Below are positions 56,506 to 64,000 of a stretch of DNA of 64,000 nt, in pieces. The translations under genes were made by a program, and so were the position numbers. This DNA is from an uncultured Alphaproteobacteria bacterium (GTDB taxonomy: Bacteria > Pseudomonadota > Alphaproteobacteria > RF32 > CAG-239). How positions within the stretch are numbered: the stretch's first letter is position 1; each line of letters begins with the position of its first letter. The notes under the pieces are model-generated. The model was not told the DNA's origin, made no database searches, and saw only the letters and a program-made list of their open reading frames with translations. The stretch is from the NCBI GenBank assembly GCA_949493535.1, contig CASZWJ010000001.1, forward strand, positions 283,352-347,351, read 5' to 3'.

Positions 56506-56757
56506 CTAATCCTCATTTTTGTTGAAATGTTTTTCCAGAATGTCAAGGAGAGTCCCTTGGTCGATGTTGTTGAAATCTTCATCGTCAATTGTGATGTTCG
56601 GGCCTTTGGAACAATTGTCGCAGCAGCGCAGCCCCGTGAGCTCCACGTCAGCTTCCAATCCGTTGTCTGCCAGAAATTTTTGAATGAGTTTGAGGTTTTT
56701 GGCGTTACCGCGGGCAAAGCAGGAACTGCCCATGCAGACTTTTATGGTCGAACTCAT
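56506..56757 (-). CDS. Thioredoxin-like [2Fe-2S] ferredoxin
   Basis: 83 residues: IKVCMGSSCFARGNAKNL with the first Cys pair, and LRCCDNCSKGPNITI with the second; the C-terminal half is acidic helix. Same fold as the 53265 protein but only distantly similar to it. First gene of the hydrogenase operon, preceded by GAGAGAG and the promoter at 56794-56822. Confidence 0.85.
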   Translation of the reverse strand: MSSTIKVCMGSSCFARGNAKNLKLIQKFLADNGLEADVELTGLRCCDNCSKGPNITIDDEDFNNIDQGTLLDILEKHFNKNED

Positions 56758-56793
56758 GTAATCTCTCTCCCGAACAAGGTTGATATAGAAAAA

Positions 56794-56822
56794 ATTATAT
56801 AAAATACACTTTTATTTATCAA
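56794..56822 (-). promoter_or_regulatory. Promoter of the hydrogenase operon
   Basis: On the minus strand: TTGATA (56822-56817), 17-base spacer, TATAAT (56799-56794). This reads away from the histidine kinase gene on the other strand. No Fnr or Rex box could be recognised with confidence. Confidence 0.7.
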
Positions 56823-56886
56823 GTTTATAATCTGATATGTCCGAAAGTTTTGTTTGTATTTTTTATGCCTTTATGGCAGAATCAAT

Positions 56887-58968
56887 ATGAAAAAAACAGC
56901 GGAGGAACCGGCTTTGAAAAAAATCATATTTATCTTATTGGCGGCTTTTATAAGTTTAGGCGGCAGCTGCGTTGCAGCCCGACCTTTTTCGCCGGCAGCA
57001 GCTTCCGAATTGTTTTCTCAAGAAGAACGGGCGTGGATAGACGGGCACAGGCATTTGAAAATGGCGGTCGAAAAAGATGCGCCGCCTTATGAATATACGG
57101 ACGGAACGGCTTTCAACGGCATTACTTCAAGCTATGTCAGGCTTATTGAACAGGCGACGGGGATTGAATTTGAGCCGATGTTGATTGGCAGTCTGCAAGA
57201 AGGGATAGATTTGCTGGAAAGAAAGCAGGTTTCGTTGGTTCCTCTGGCAAACCGCGTTTTCAGCCGCTCTGACGAAACGGCTTTTTCGATGCCTTATGTT
57301 TCTTCTTCTCTCGGTATTTTCGGACGTGAAACCACGGCTTTTATTAATAATTTTGACGATGTTTTGGAGCAAAAGGTTGCCGTTGACGTCAAAACGCAAG
57401 GCAATATGCTGGTGATGAACAACAGGGAAAGGCATTTCTTTGTTTATGAAAACATTGCCGATGCGCTGAAAGCTGTTCAGGATAAAGAAGTTTCTTTTTA
57501 TGTCGGTGATATTTTGTATACCAAATATGCCATAGATGTTTTTGATTTTGACAAGATGCGTTATATCGCGCCGGTGGTCGGTTCCGCTTATTCTTTTCAA
57601 ATGGCGGTTCGCGAAGATGATAAAATGCTTTTGCGGATTATTAACAAGGTTTTGGCGAATGTCAGCCCGTCGCAGCATTTTGAAATCAGGCAAAAATGGA
57701 CAAGCGGCTATTTCGGGCAGGAGGCTTCGGAAATCCGCCGGTATTTATATTACCTTTATTTTTCTTTTGCTTTGTTTGCTTTGGCATTTTTGTTTTTTAT
57801 ATATCGTTCGCATGTTAATAAGAAAAAAGCGTTGCAGATAGCGCACATGCAGAAAATGGAATCTATCGGCCGGCTGGCCGGCGGCGTGGCCCATGATTTT
57901 AACAATATGCTGGCGGGGATACACGGTGCGGCGGAAATGCTTGAAATTAAGATCGGCGAAGAGCCCGTCCTCAGAAAATATACGGATATTATTCTCAATG
58001 CGTGCGAGCGTTCGTCTTATTTGACATCTCAGCTTTTGGTTTTTTCCCGCGAACGGGAAAAGAATGTTGAAAATGTGGATATGCACGGCTGCTTGAAGGA
58101 TGCCATTGCCCTTTTAGAACACGGAATCAGTAAAAAAATTGAAATTAAAGCCGATTTCAAAGCCGAAGACCATTTTATTTCAGGAAACTGCAATCTTATT
58201 CAAAGCCTGATTTTGAATTTGGGTTTTAATGCCCAAGACGCTATGGGCGGCAAAGGGCGTATAGATATTTCAACACGGAATGTCGGCCTTGAAGACGGCG
58301 ATATGGACGATTGCGTTATCAATATAAAGCCGGGGCATTATCTTGAAGTGCAAGTCAGGGATTATGGCAGCGGCATTCCCGAGCAAATCCGATCCAAAAT
58401 ATTTGAGCCTTTTTTTACGACCAAAGAGGTCGGCAAAGGAACGGGGTTGGGGTTGGCCGCCGTTTACGGTATTGTTCTCGAACACAAAGGAACGCTCCGG
58501 TTCGAAAGTGACGGCGGCGGAACTTGTTTCTATCTGTATTTTCCGACAACGAAACAGAAAAAAGCGCAAAAACAGATTTCTCAGCAAATAGCGCCGATTC
58601 AGGCAAAGATTATGGTTGTCGATGATGAAAAAATCCTGCTGGAGCTGATGAAAGACATTTTAGTCACGCTCAAAGCGGAAGTTATAACCGTAAGCGACGC
58701 GCTTAAAGCCGCTGAAGTTTATCGTAAAAATTCGGGAATCGATATTGTGATGCTTGACGTGATTATGCCCAGCAAGGGCGGGGTGGAAGTTTATGAAGAA
58801 TTGCTGCAAATTAATCCTGACATTAAGGTTATTTTTATGAGCGGTTATAACCGAGACAATGAGCTTTCCTCTATGGTTGAAAATAATGAAAACGCCGCTT
58901 TTATCAATAAACCGTATGCCGTGGGCGAATGTCAGCGCAAAATAATGGAAATGTTAGCAAAAAAGTAA
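56887..58968 (+). CDS. Hybrid sensor histidine kinase with periplasmic SBP domain
   Basis: About 693 residues from ATG 56887 (an in-frame TTG at 56854 is weaker). A signal/anchor (about 12-30) is followed by a periplasmic solute-binding-protein-type domain (bacterial SBP family 3-like, with [24 protein letters not shown]). A membrane segment (about 290-312) precedes the HisKA box [18 protein letters not shown] (phospho-His), then HATPase motifs ([30 protein letters not shown]) and a receiver domain with Asp in [11 protein letters not shown] and Lys in INKPY. Divergent from the hydrogenase operon, so it may regulate it. Confidence 0.9.
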   Translation: MKKTAEEPALKKIIFILLAAFISLGGSCVAARPFSPAAASELFSQEERAWIDGHRHLKMAVEKDAPPYEYTDGTAFNGITSSYVRLIEQATGIEFEPMLIGSLQEGIDLLERKQVSLVPLANRVFSRSDETAFSMPYVSSSLGIFGRETTAFINNFDDVLEQKVAVDVKTQGNMLVMNNRERHFFVYENIADALKAVQDKEVSFYVGDILYTKYAIDVFDFDKMRYIAPVVGSAYSFQMAVREDDKMLLRIINKVLANVSPSQHFEIRQKWTSGYFGQEASEIRRYLYYLYFSFALFALAFLFFIYRSHVNKKKALQIAHMQKMESIGRLAGGVAHDFNNMLAGIHGAAEMLEIKIGEEPVLRKYTDIILNACERSSYLTSQLLVFSREREKNVENVDMHGCLKDAIALLEHGISKKIEIKADFKAEDHFISGNCNLIQSLILNLGFNAQDAMGGKGRIDISTRNVGLEDGDMDDCVINIKPGHYLEVQVRDYGSGIPEQIRSKIFEPFFTTKEVGKGTGLGLAAVYGIVLEHKGTLRFESDGGGTCFYLYFPTTKQKKAQKQISQQIAPIQAKIMVVDDEKILLELMKDILVTLKAEVITVSDALKAAEVYRKNSGIDIVMLDVIMPSKGGVEVYEELLQINPDIKVIFMSGYNRDNELSSMVENNENAAFINKPYAVGECQRKIMEMLAKK

Positions 58969-58973
58969 TAGTC

Positions 58974-59002
58974 TTGCTATAAAATACGAAGATGATTATA
59001 AT
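58974..59002 (+). promoter_or_regulatory. Sigma-70 promoter ahead of the GGDEF-EAL-like pair
   Basis: TTGCTA (58974-58979), 17-base spacer, TATAAT (58997-59002). Confidence 0.65.
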
Positions 59003-59038
59003 TTCGGAAGTTGAATTTTCTATGGAATATTGACGGCA

Positions 59039-60334
59039 ATGGCAAAGGCAGTAAACACCGTATCAGAAAAATATCTGTTAGACGCGTTGGATCGCGTAGC
59101 GCGGAATCCGAACGGCTATTCGGTTCTGTATGTCAATGTTTCCAAGCTAAAACCGAAAAACAGGCATCCCGAATTTGTTAAGATTTTTGCAAAATTGTTT
59201 GACAGCGTTGCCGGTGATTCCAAAGGTACTTTATTTGTTCTGGCTAACGGCGATTTTGCAATATTAGGCAAAGATATTACGCATGAAACGGTTGATGTCG
59301 CAGTGAAAAAGCTGCGCGCCGGATTGTCTTCGGATCCGATTGTCCATACGCATGACAGCCATGATTTTTTTGAAATTTATGATTTTCCGCAGTATTTTCC
59401 CGTTTTTTACAATTACATTGAGGAAATGATGCAAAAAGCGGCCGTTGTGCAGTTAGAGGAATTTGAGAAAAAACGGCCGGTTTCCGCCGGAGAAATCGAA
59501 GACCTTATTCGGGCGCTTGATGATATTGACATTGCCGAGATTGTCAAACGGCAAAGCGTTTTGCGGATTAAAGGCGGCGGCCGGTTTGATGTTGTTTTTC
59601 AAGAATTTTTCGTAGCGGTTAAAGATTTGTGCCGGCAGTTTGACGACGGTTTGGATCTGGTTGCCAACCGCTGGCTGTTTTCTTATCTGACCCAGACTTT
59701 GGATAAGAAAACCATGGAAGCGTTTTTTGCTTCCGATATTAAAAACTGGCCGAAAGAAATCAGTTTGAATTTGAATTTGTCTTCAGTTTTTTCAAAGGAA
59801 TTCGTGCATTTTGCCAAAAATTTTGTAAAGCCCGGGCAAAAGATTGTCGTCGAAATTCAACTGATGGATGTTTTTAATAACTTGCCGCTTTATTTTCAGG
59901 CGAAAGAAATTCTCCGGCGCGGCGGACATAAGCTCTTGATTGACGCAATGTCTCCGTCTGCTTTGAAAATGCTGAATATCAGCAAAATCGATCCGGATAT
60001 GATTAAAATTTTCTGGGAACCGCTTTTGATTTATGATTCGGACAATCAGGAGCTTAAAGACGCGATTGCCCATTTGGGCAAAGAGAATGTAATTTTGGCA
60101 AAATGCGATACCGAGCAGTCGATAAAATGGGGCGTTAAATACGGGATAACGGCTTTTCAGGGGCCGTATATCGACAATCTGGAAGTGGCCATGCTGCGCA
60201 GCCGCTGTCCGAATGCGGCCGAGTGCGGCGCGGTAAAATGCCTTAAGCGCAAACGTTTATTAGCCGGTTTTTCGCGAAGCGAGTGCCGGCATAAAGAACT
60301 TTTGGAAGATTTGTTGCAGGATAAGGGTGCGTAA
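59039..60334 (+). CDS. Degenerate GGDEF-EAL protein A
   Basis: 431 residues from ATG 59039 (TTG 59030 is an alternative). The N-terminal about 100 residues look like a vestigial GGDEF domain: GTLFVLANGDFAIL sits where RxGGDEFxxL would be. The second half keeps EAL-fold landmarks: QEFFVAV in place of EAL, ISLNLNLSSVF (NLS), VVEIQLMDVF (the ELTE position), LLIDAMSPSALKML (DDFGTG position, second Asp lost) and the final YGITAFQGPYID (QGY). With catalytic residues missing, c-di-GMP turnover is unlikely; a binding or scaffold role is more plausible. A Cys-rich tail (CPNAAECGAVKC) follows. Confidence 0.75.
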   Translation: MAKAVNTVSEKYLLDALDRVARNPNGYSVLYVNVSKLKPKNRHPEFVKIFAKLFDSVAGDSKGTLFVLANGDFAILGKDITHETVDVAVKKLRAGLSSDPIVHTHDSHDFFEIYDFPQYFPVFYNYIEEMMQKAAVVQLEEFEKKRPVSAGEIEDLIRALDDIDIAEIVKRQSVLRIKGGGRFDVVFQEFFVAVKDLCRQFDDGLDLVANRWLFSYLTQTLDKKTMEAFFASDIKNWPKEISLNLNLSSVFSKEFVHFAKNFVKPGQKIVVEIQLMDVFNNLPLYFQAKEILRRGGHKLLIDAMSPSALKMLNISKIDPDMIKIFWEPLLIYDSDNQELKDAIAHLGKENVILAKCDTEQSIKWGVKYGITAFQGPYIDNLEVAMLRSRCPNAAECGAVKCLKRKRLLAGFSRSECRHKELLEDLLQDKGA

Positions 60335-61599
60335 TGGTTATTTTTAATAAAAATCCGGAACAGGTTTTTACCAAAAAAGATACGGTTATCTTTGATTATT
60401 TGCGCAAGATTGAGCAAAACATAGCCCAGTTTCAAGCCTTGTACATGCATACCAGCAAGCTGCAAAACCAAAGTTTGCGCTCTGCTCAGCGCGAGACGCT
60501 GATAGAAACATTTGAAAATGTGGTTAAAAAAAGCGGCGGCGATATTTTTGCTTTGCCTAATGACGATATGGTCGTTATTTTTAATTCGGTGTCTCATGAT
60601 GAGGTTTTGGCTTGTCTGGTGAAAGTCCGTTTTATTTTCCATGACGATCCGCTTATTCGCAATGCCGTTGATTTGGTGCAATCCGGTTTTGCCAAAATTT
60701 ATGTTTTGGCGACCGAAACAGAAGCTTTCAAAGACGCGATTAAAGAGACGGTAACTCTTGCCGGCAATGAAAAGGCTGAGGCCAAGCCTGCGGCAAAACC
60801 GGTTGCCGGCGGTTTTGGCGGCGGGCAGAGAAAACTGCGCCGCGAGTTGACGCCGTCAATGTTGGCAAAGATGCAAAAAGCATTGTCTATGATGGATTTT
60901 TCAAGTTTGATCCGCCGGCAGTCTGTGTGTGCCGTAATCGGCAAGTCTCCGCCGCAGATGATTTTTGACGAGGTGTTTGTATCCATTGCCGATTTGCGCG
61001 ATATGTTGATGCCGGATGTGGATTTGACATCGAATCCGTGGTTGTTTATGTATTTGACGGAAACTCTGGATAAGAGGGTTTTGGTGAGTGTCAGCCGCCA
61101 TGATGACGGATCTTTGACGAGCAACTTCAGCCTGAATTTGAATGTTTCGACTATTTTGTCTGATGAATTTTTGGAATTTGATGAAAATATTAATCCTTCC
61201 CAGCGGTCAACGATTGTGCTCGAATTGCAGCTGACGGATATTTTCAGTGATATAAAAGCATTTATTTTGGCAAAAACGTTTGCTCAGTACCGCGGGTATA
61301 AAATTTGTATAGACGGTATAACCGTTGATAAACTGCAATATATTGACCGCGGGCATTTGGACGGGGATTTGCTGAAGATTATCTGGCACCCGTCTTTTAT
61401 GGATATTATTAAAGAAGACAGCCATTTTACCGATTATGTCAACAAGGCCGAGCGTGCGCGCATGATTTTATGCCGCGTTGACGATCCGCAGGCCGTTGAG
61501 GTCGGCAACTCTCTCGGCATTAATCTTTATCAGGGGCGTTATATTCAGCGTTTGCTGGCAGCCCAACCGAGAAAGACTATTTTCAATATTCGAAGGTAA
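60334..61599 (+). CDS. Degenerate GGDEF-EAL protein B (paralogue of A)
   Basis: 421 residues; its ATG overlaps the stop of A by one base (TAATG). It has the same plan: vestigial GGDEF (IFALPNDDMVVIF), a linker rich in Ala/Lys/Gly (KAEAKPAAKPVAGGFGGG), then the EAL-like half with DEVFVSI, FSLNLNVSTIL, IVLELQLTDIF, ICIDGITVDKLQYI and LGINLYQGRYIQ. Position-by-position similarity to A shows a tandem duplication. It lacks the Cys-rich tail of A. Confidence 0.75.
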   Translation: MVIFNKNPEQVFTKKDTVIFDYLRKIEQNIAQFQALYMHTSKLQNQSLRSAQRETLIETFENVVKKSGGDIFALPNDDMVVIFNSVSHDEVLACLVKVRFIFHDDPLIRNAVDLVQSGFAKIYVLATETEAFKDAIKETVTLAGNEKAEAKPAAKPVAGGFGGGQRKLRRELTPSMLAKMQKALSMMDFSSLIRRQSVCAVIGKSPPQMIFDEVFVSIADLRDMLMPDVDLTSNPWLFMYLTETLDKRVLVSVSRHDDGSLTSNFSLNLNVSTILSDEFLEFDENINPSQRSTIVLELQLTDIFSDIKAFILAKTFAQYRGYKICIDGITVDKLQYIDRGHLDGDLLKIIWHPSFMDIIKEDSHFTDYVNKAERARMILCRVDDPQAVEVGNSLGINLYQGRYIQRLLAAQPRKTIFNIRR

Positions 61600-61613
61600 G
61601 TTATTTCCATAAT

Positions 61614-61645
61614 AAAAGAGGCTGTCAAACAGCCTCTTTTGTTTT
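61614..61645. terminator. Bidirectional terminator
   Basis: AAAAGAGGCTG (61614-61624) and CAGCCTCTTTT (61630-61640) form an 11-bp stem with A and T runs on both sides, between two convergent genes. Confidence 0.88.
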
Positions 61646-64000
61646 AATAAACGTGATAACAATTCTTATCAGGAGTGCTACCACAGCAAGATTGGCATTG
61701 CGAATATTTTTCATTGCAATAAGATGTTTTGAGACCTCTATTGTAGCAATTGGTTTCTAATTCACAGTCAGATGCAATACATTGTGCTGCATTACGGCTG
61801 GTGTTTTGATTGGGGGTTATTGTACCGTAATTAATAATGGGAACGGCTGTAGTCCAAGAGGTATCTTTTGTTACGCTGACTATAGTACTGGGAGAAGATT
61901 GAACTGATTGTCCGATTGTGCAAGAGGGACATTTAATTTCCGTTGATGACCAGTAATATGTTTGTGGCACATTGGTACTTCTTAATAAATTTAAATTTAT
62001 ATCAATTTCATCTTTATGTGCAAATAAGTCGTTCAGTTCTCCTGTTGCAGGCAAATACCAATCTCCACTTTTAGTTCCGGCAGTTTTGTATGTATTTGCA
62101 TAAGATACGGCCGGACAGGATTTATTATTCGTTTTGCAATAATTTATGGCGTTGCCCGTATTGGCTTTACCGTTCCAATCGGCTTTGGCATCGTTTGTTG
62201 ACGTATAGTTATTTATGGTCGGTATATCAAAGTTTTCTGTTGCCCAAACAGCTTCTTTGTATTCTGTCGATATAGCTAATTTTTTATCCTTATTAAAAAC
62301 GATGCCGATAATAATTTTATTTTTATCAATATTAGTCGATGTCGAAAAATCTGAATATAAGTAAGGTAACGCTGGCGTTATATCTGCAATTGGCTTGTCT
62401 GCTCCGTTTACATCACTATAATTAATAATCGGGCGAACGTTATATTTAATTTTATTTGCAGCAATTCCTATGCCGTTATATTCATTTTCTGTTTTGCTGA
62501 AATCGCGATAATATGGCGATACCGAGCTACATTTTTCAGAAGCCCAATGTTTATCATCTGTAATTTGCATTCCTTTTATTACGGATAATGTATTATTTAA
62601 CGTTTCTTTATTATTATAAATGAGATTTAATTCACTTATAGACGGAAGATACCAATCGCCGATGTGAGTTCCTTTGGTTGTAAAAAGATAGGAATATTTT
62701 GCGGCCAGACAGTTTTTTCCGTTTGCTTTACAATAATCAACAATGGTTTTGGTATATTGTTTGCCGTTATATGTGTTTTTAGGATGATCCCATGATTCAT
62801 AAATGCCAGGTACAGATATATTGTCTTGATCATACCAAGATTTTTTTTCATTTTCTAAAGCAAGCGCTAATTTTTTATCGGCGTTAAATACAACCCCGAT
62901 AGCAGTCTTGCCGGAAGCGGCATGGTTTTCGGGTCTGCCTGTTGTCATATCTGAATAGAGAATGTCTCCCAGCATTGCCAATCCGGAATTACATTGCAGC
63001 GTCCAGAAGTCATAGGCGCCAAGTCCGGAAGCAGTGTCTTGTCCGACCCCGGCAATGACGGTGGCTTTGTCATTGACATTGAACGAGTAGGTCGTTCCGG
63101 AAACAGAATAAGTCTGTTTTTGGGAAACGCTCTTAATATCGGAAACGGCAGAAGGAATACTGCTCAAATTGATTTGTGTTCCTACAGTAACGATAGCTTC
63201 CGTTTCGTTAGAATGTATTCCGTCAGGAGCATAAGGATAGTTGCCGGTATCATATTCATAACATTGTGATGAAGAGCATGTGACGGCAGATCCGCCCTTA
63301 GGTGTCATTTTGAAAGAGAGGCCGGCTGGGCAGCTCTTGTCAAAATTGACAACAACTTTCATATTTTCGGTTGTTTTAGGTTTGCACTGATAGCAAGCGG
63401 TTCCTTTTTCTGTGTATTGGGGCGTTCCCTGAGTTCCGGTTTCGCAAGATTTGTAATAACCGTTGGGGCAGGTATCGTCTTTTTCAATACAAGCCGTCCC
63501 GGCAGCATTAACTTTATAACCGTTTTCACATTCTGTAATTTTGCAATAGGCTTTGGCGCATTTTGATGTTGTTGAGTTTTTGCAGTTGGGACAAATTTCT
63601 GTTGTTGCAATATGCAAAGCCGTTTTACTGATAGTTTGGCAGTCCAGAGGATAACCGCTGCAATTGATTTTATAGCATGATGAATAGCATTTGTCGCAAT
63701 TAGCCTGAGTGGAGGAATTGCATAGTGAATTGGTTGTAATTTTACTGCATACGTAATCGGTAGGGATGTTATTTTTGAAAGTTGTTGCGTTTTCAACACA
63801 GAATTCAACTTTTTTTCTACAGGTGTCGCCTGTTTTGGTATATCCGGTATTACAACTGTCAAGCTTGTATCCGGCACCGACGGGGCATTTAGTGCACTTG
63901 CCGTTTGAAGGGCAGGTCTTTAGCGGATAAGACGAGCAATCGTTCTTGTTGAAGTCATATTTAGTATTATGGCGCCCGGATAATCCGAGGTCATCATAGG
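61644..64000 (-). CDS. Cys-rich secreted-type protein with two DUF1566-like modules (partial)
   Basis: The frame stays open from the right edge (64000) to TAA at 61644-61646: at least 784 residues, N-terminus missing. The first part (about 63300-64000) is Cys-dense, with units like CPSNGKCTKCPVGAGYKLDSC and CPNGYYKSCETGTQG. Then come two repeats of a DUF1566/Lcl-like module, each with DYCK/NYCK, a GDWYLPS or GDWYLPA EL motif and a closing W-S (HWASEKC; YYWSSTEIKC). The C-terminus is again Cys-rich (CQSCCGSTPDKNCYHVY). Such proteins are typically exported or surface-bound; the signal peptide would be outside the window. Confidence 0.8.
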   Translation of the reverse strand, partial: YDDLGLSGRHNTKYDFNKNDCSSYPLKTCPSNGKCTKCPVGAGYKLDSCNTGYTKTGDTCRKKVEFCVENATTFKNNIPTDYVCSKITTNSLCNSSTQANCDKCYSSCYKINCSGYPLDCQTISKTALHIATTEICPNCKNSTTSKCAKAYCKITECENGYKVNAAGTACIEKDDTCPNGYYKSCETGTQGTPQYTEKGTACYQCKPKTTENMKVVVNFDKSCPAGLSFKMTPKGGSAVTCSSSQCYEYDTGNYPYAPDGIHSNETEAIVTVGTQINLSSIPSAVSDIKSVSQKQTYSVSGTTYSFNVNDKATVIAGVGQDTASGLGAYDFWTLQCNSGLAMLGDILYSDMTTGRPENHAASGKTAIGVVFNADKKLALALENEKKSWYDQDNISVPGIYESWDHPKNTYNGKQYTKTIVDYCKANGKNCLAAKYSYLFTTKGTHIGDWYLPSISELNLIYNNKETLNNTLSVIKGMQITDDKHWASEKCSSVSPYYRDFSKTENEYNGIGIAANKIKYNVRPIINYSDVNGADKPIADITPALPYLYSDFSTSTNIDKNKIIIGIVFNKDKKLAISTEYKEAVWATENFDIPTINNYTSTNDAKADWNGKANTGNAINYCKTNNKSCPAVSYANTYKTAGTKSGDWYLPATGELNDLFAHKDEIDINLNLLRSTNVPQTYYWSSTEIKCPSCTIGQSVQSSPSTIVSVTKDTSWTTAVPIINYGTITPNQNTSRNAAQCIASDCELETNCYNRGLKTSYCNEKYSQCQSCCGSTPDKNCYHVY

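Overview
The window looks like chromosomal DNA of an AT-rich alphaproteobacterium. The evidence is the gene order (rpsG-fusA-tuf, then S10/spc/alpha ribosomal operons with no rpsD between rpsK and rpoA), a zinc-LID adenylate kinase after secY, a CarD/CdnL regulator, an ATP12-type F1 assembly chaperone and the mreBCD-PBP2-RodA block. [FeFe] hydrogenases suggest an anaerobic or fermentative, perhaps gut-associated, lifestyle; that placement is inference.

Layout. 1-20.1 kb: translation cluster (rpsG partial to rplQ) with secY, adk and rpoA. Its order is ordinary, but it is interrupted by long palindromic repeats, by a 1.2 kb insert between tuf and rpsJ (small unknown gene, candidate sRNA, leader), and by a broken gene between rpoA and rplQ. 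20.1-27.9 kb: small housekeeping and unknown genes (racemase, carD, apaG-like, lipoprotein, hslO, recX, truA, a Gfo/Idh dehydrogenase). 28.0-33.6 kb: a three-gene block of a coiled-coil SPOR lipoprotein, a pentapeptide-repeat protein and a VirD4/TraG-type coupling ATPase, with no other secretion or conjugation gene nearby. 33.7-45.9 kb: rarA, crcB, rluC-like, asmA-like, ATP12, acyP, small unknown genes, trhP/U32, DUF3108, ddl, miaA. 46.0-51.6 kb: cell-shape operon. 51.8-56.8 kb (minus strand): five-gene [FeFe]-hydrogenase operon combining a catalytic-type enzyme, a PAS-containing sensory-type hydrogenase, a SpoIIE/PP2C phosphatase and two thioredoxin-like [2Fe-2S] proteins. 56.9-61.6 kb: hybrid histidine kinase and a tandem pair of degenerate GGDEF-EAL proteins. 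61.6-64.0 kb: a very Cys-rich protein with two DUF1566-like modules running off the right edge.

How they work together. The first 20 kb makes ribosomes, RNA polymerase alpha and the Sec channel. The mre/mrd genes form the elongasome. The hydrogenase operon looks like an H2 or redox sensing circuit: sensory hydrogenase, then phosphatase, then unknown targets.

Most novel signals: (i) at least six ERIC-like palindromes of 101-125 bp just after stop codons, with divergent arms but a shared apex close to ATGTAC-N4-ATGTACACT; (ii) the orphan coupling-ATPase block; (iii) the hydrogenase/phosphatase operon in an alphaproteobacterial background; (iv) the duplicated degenerate GGDEF-EAL pair.
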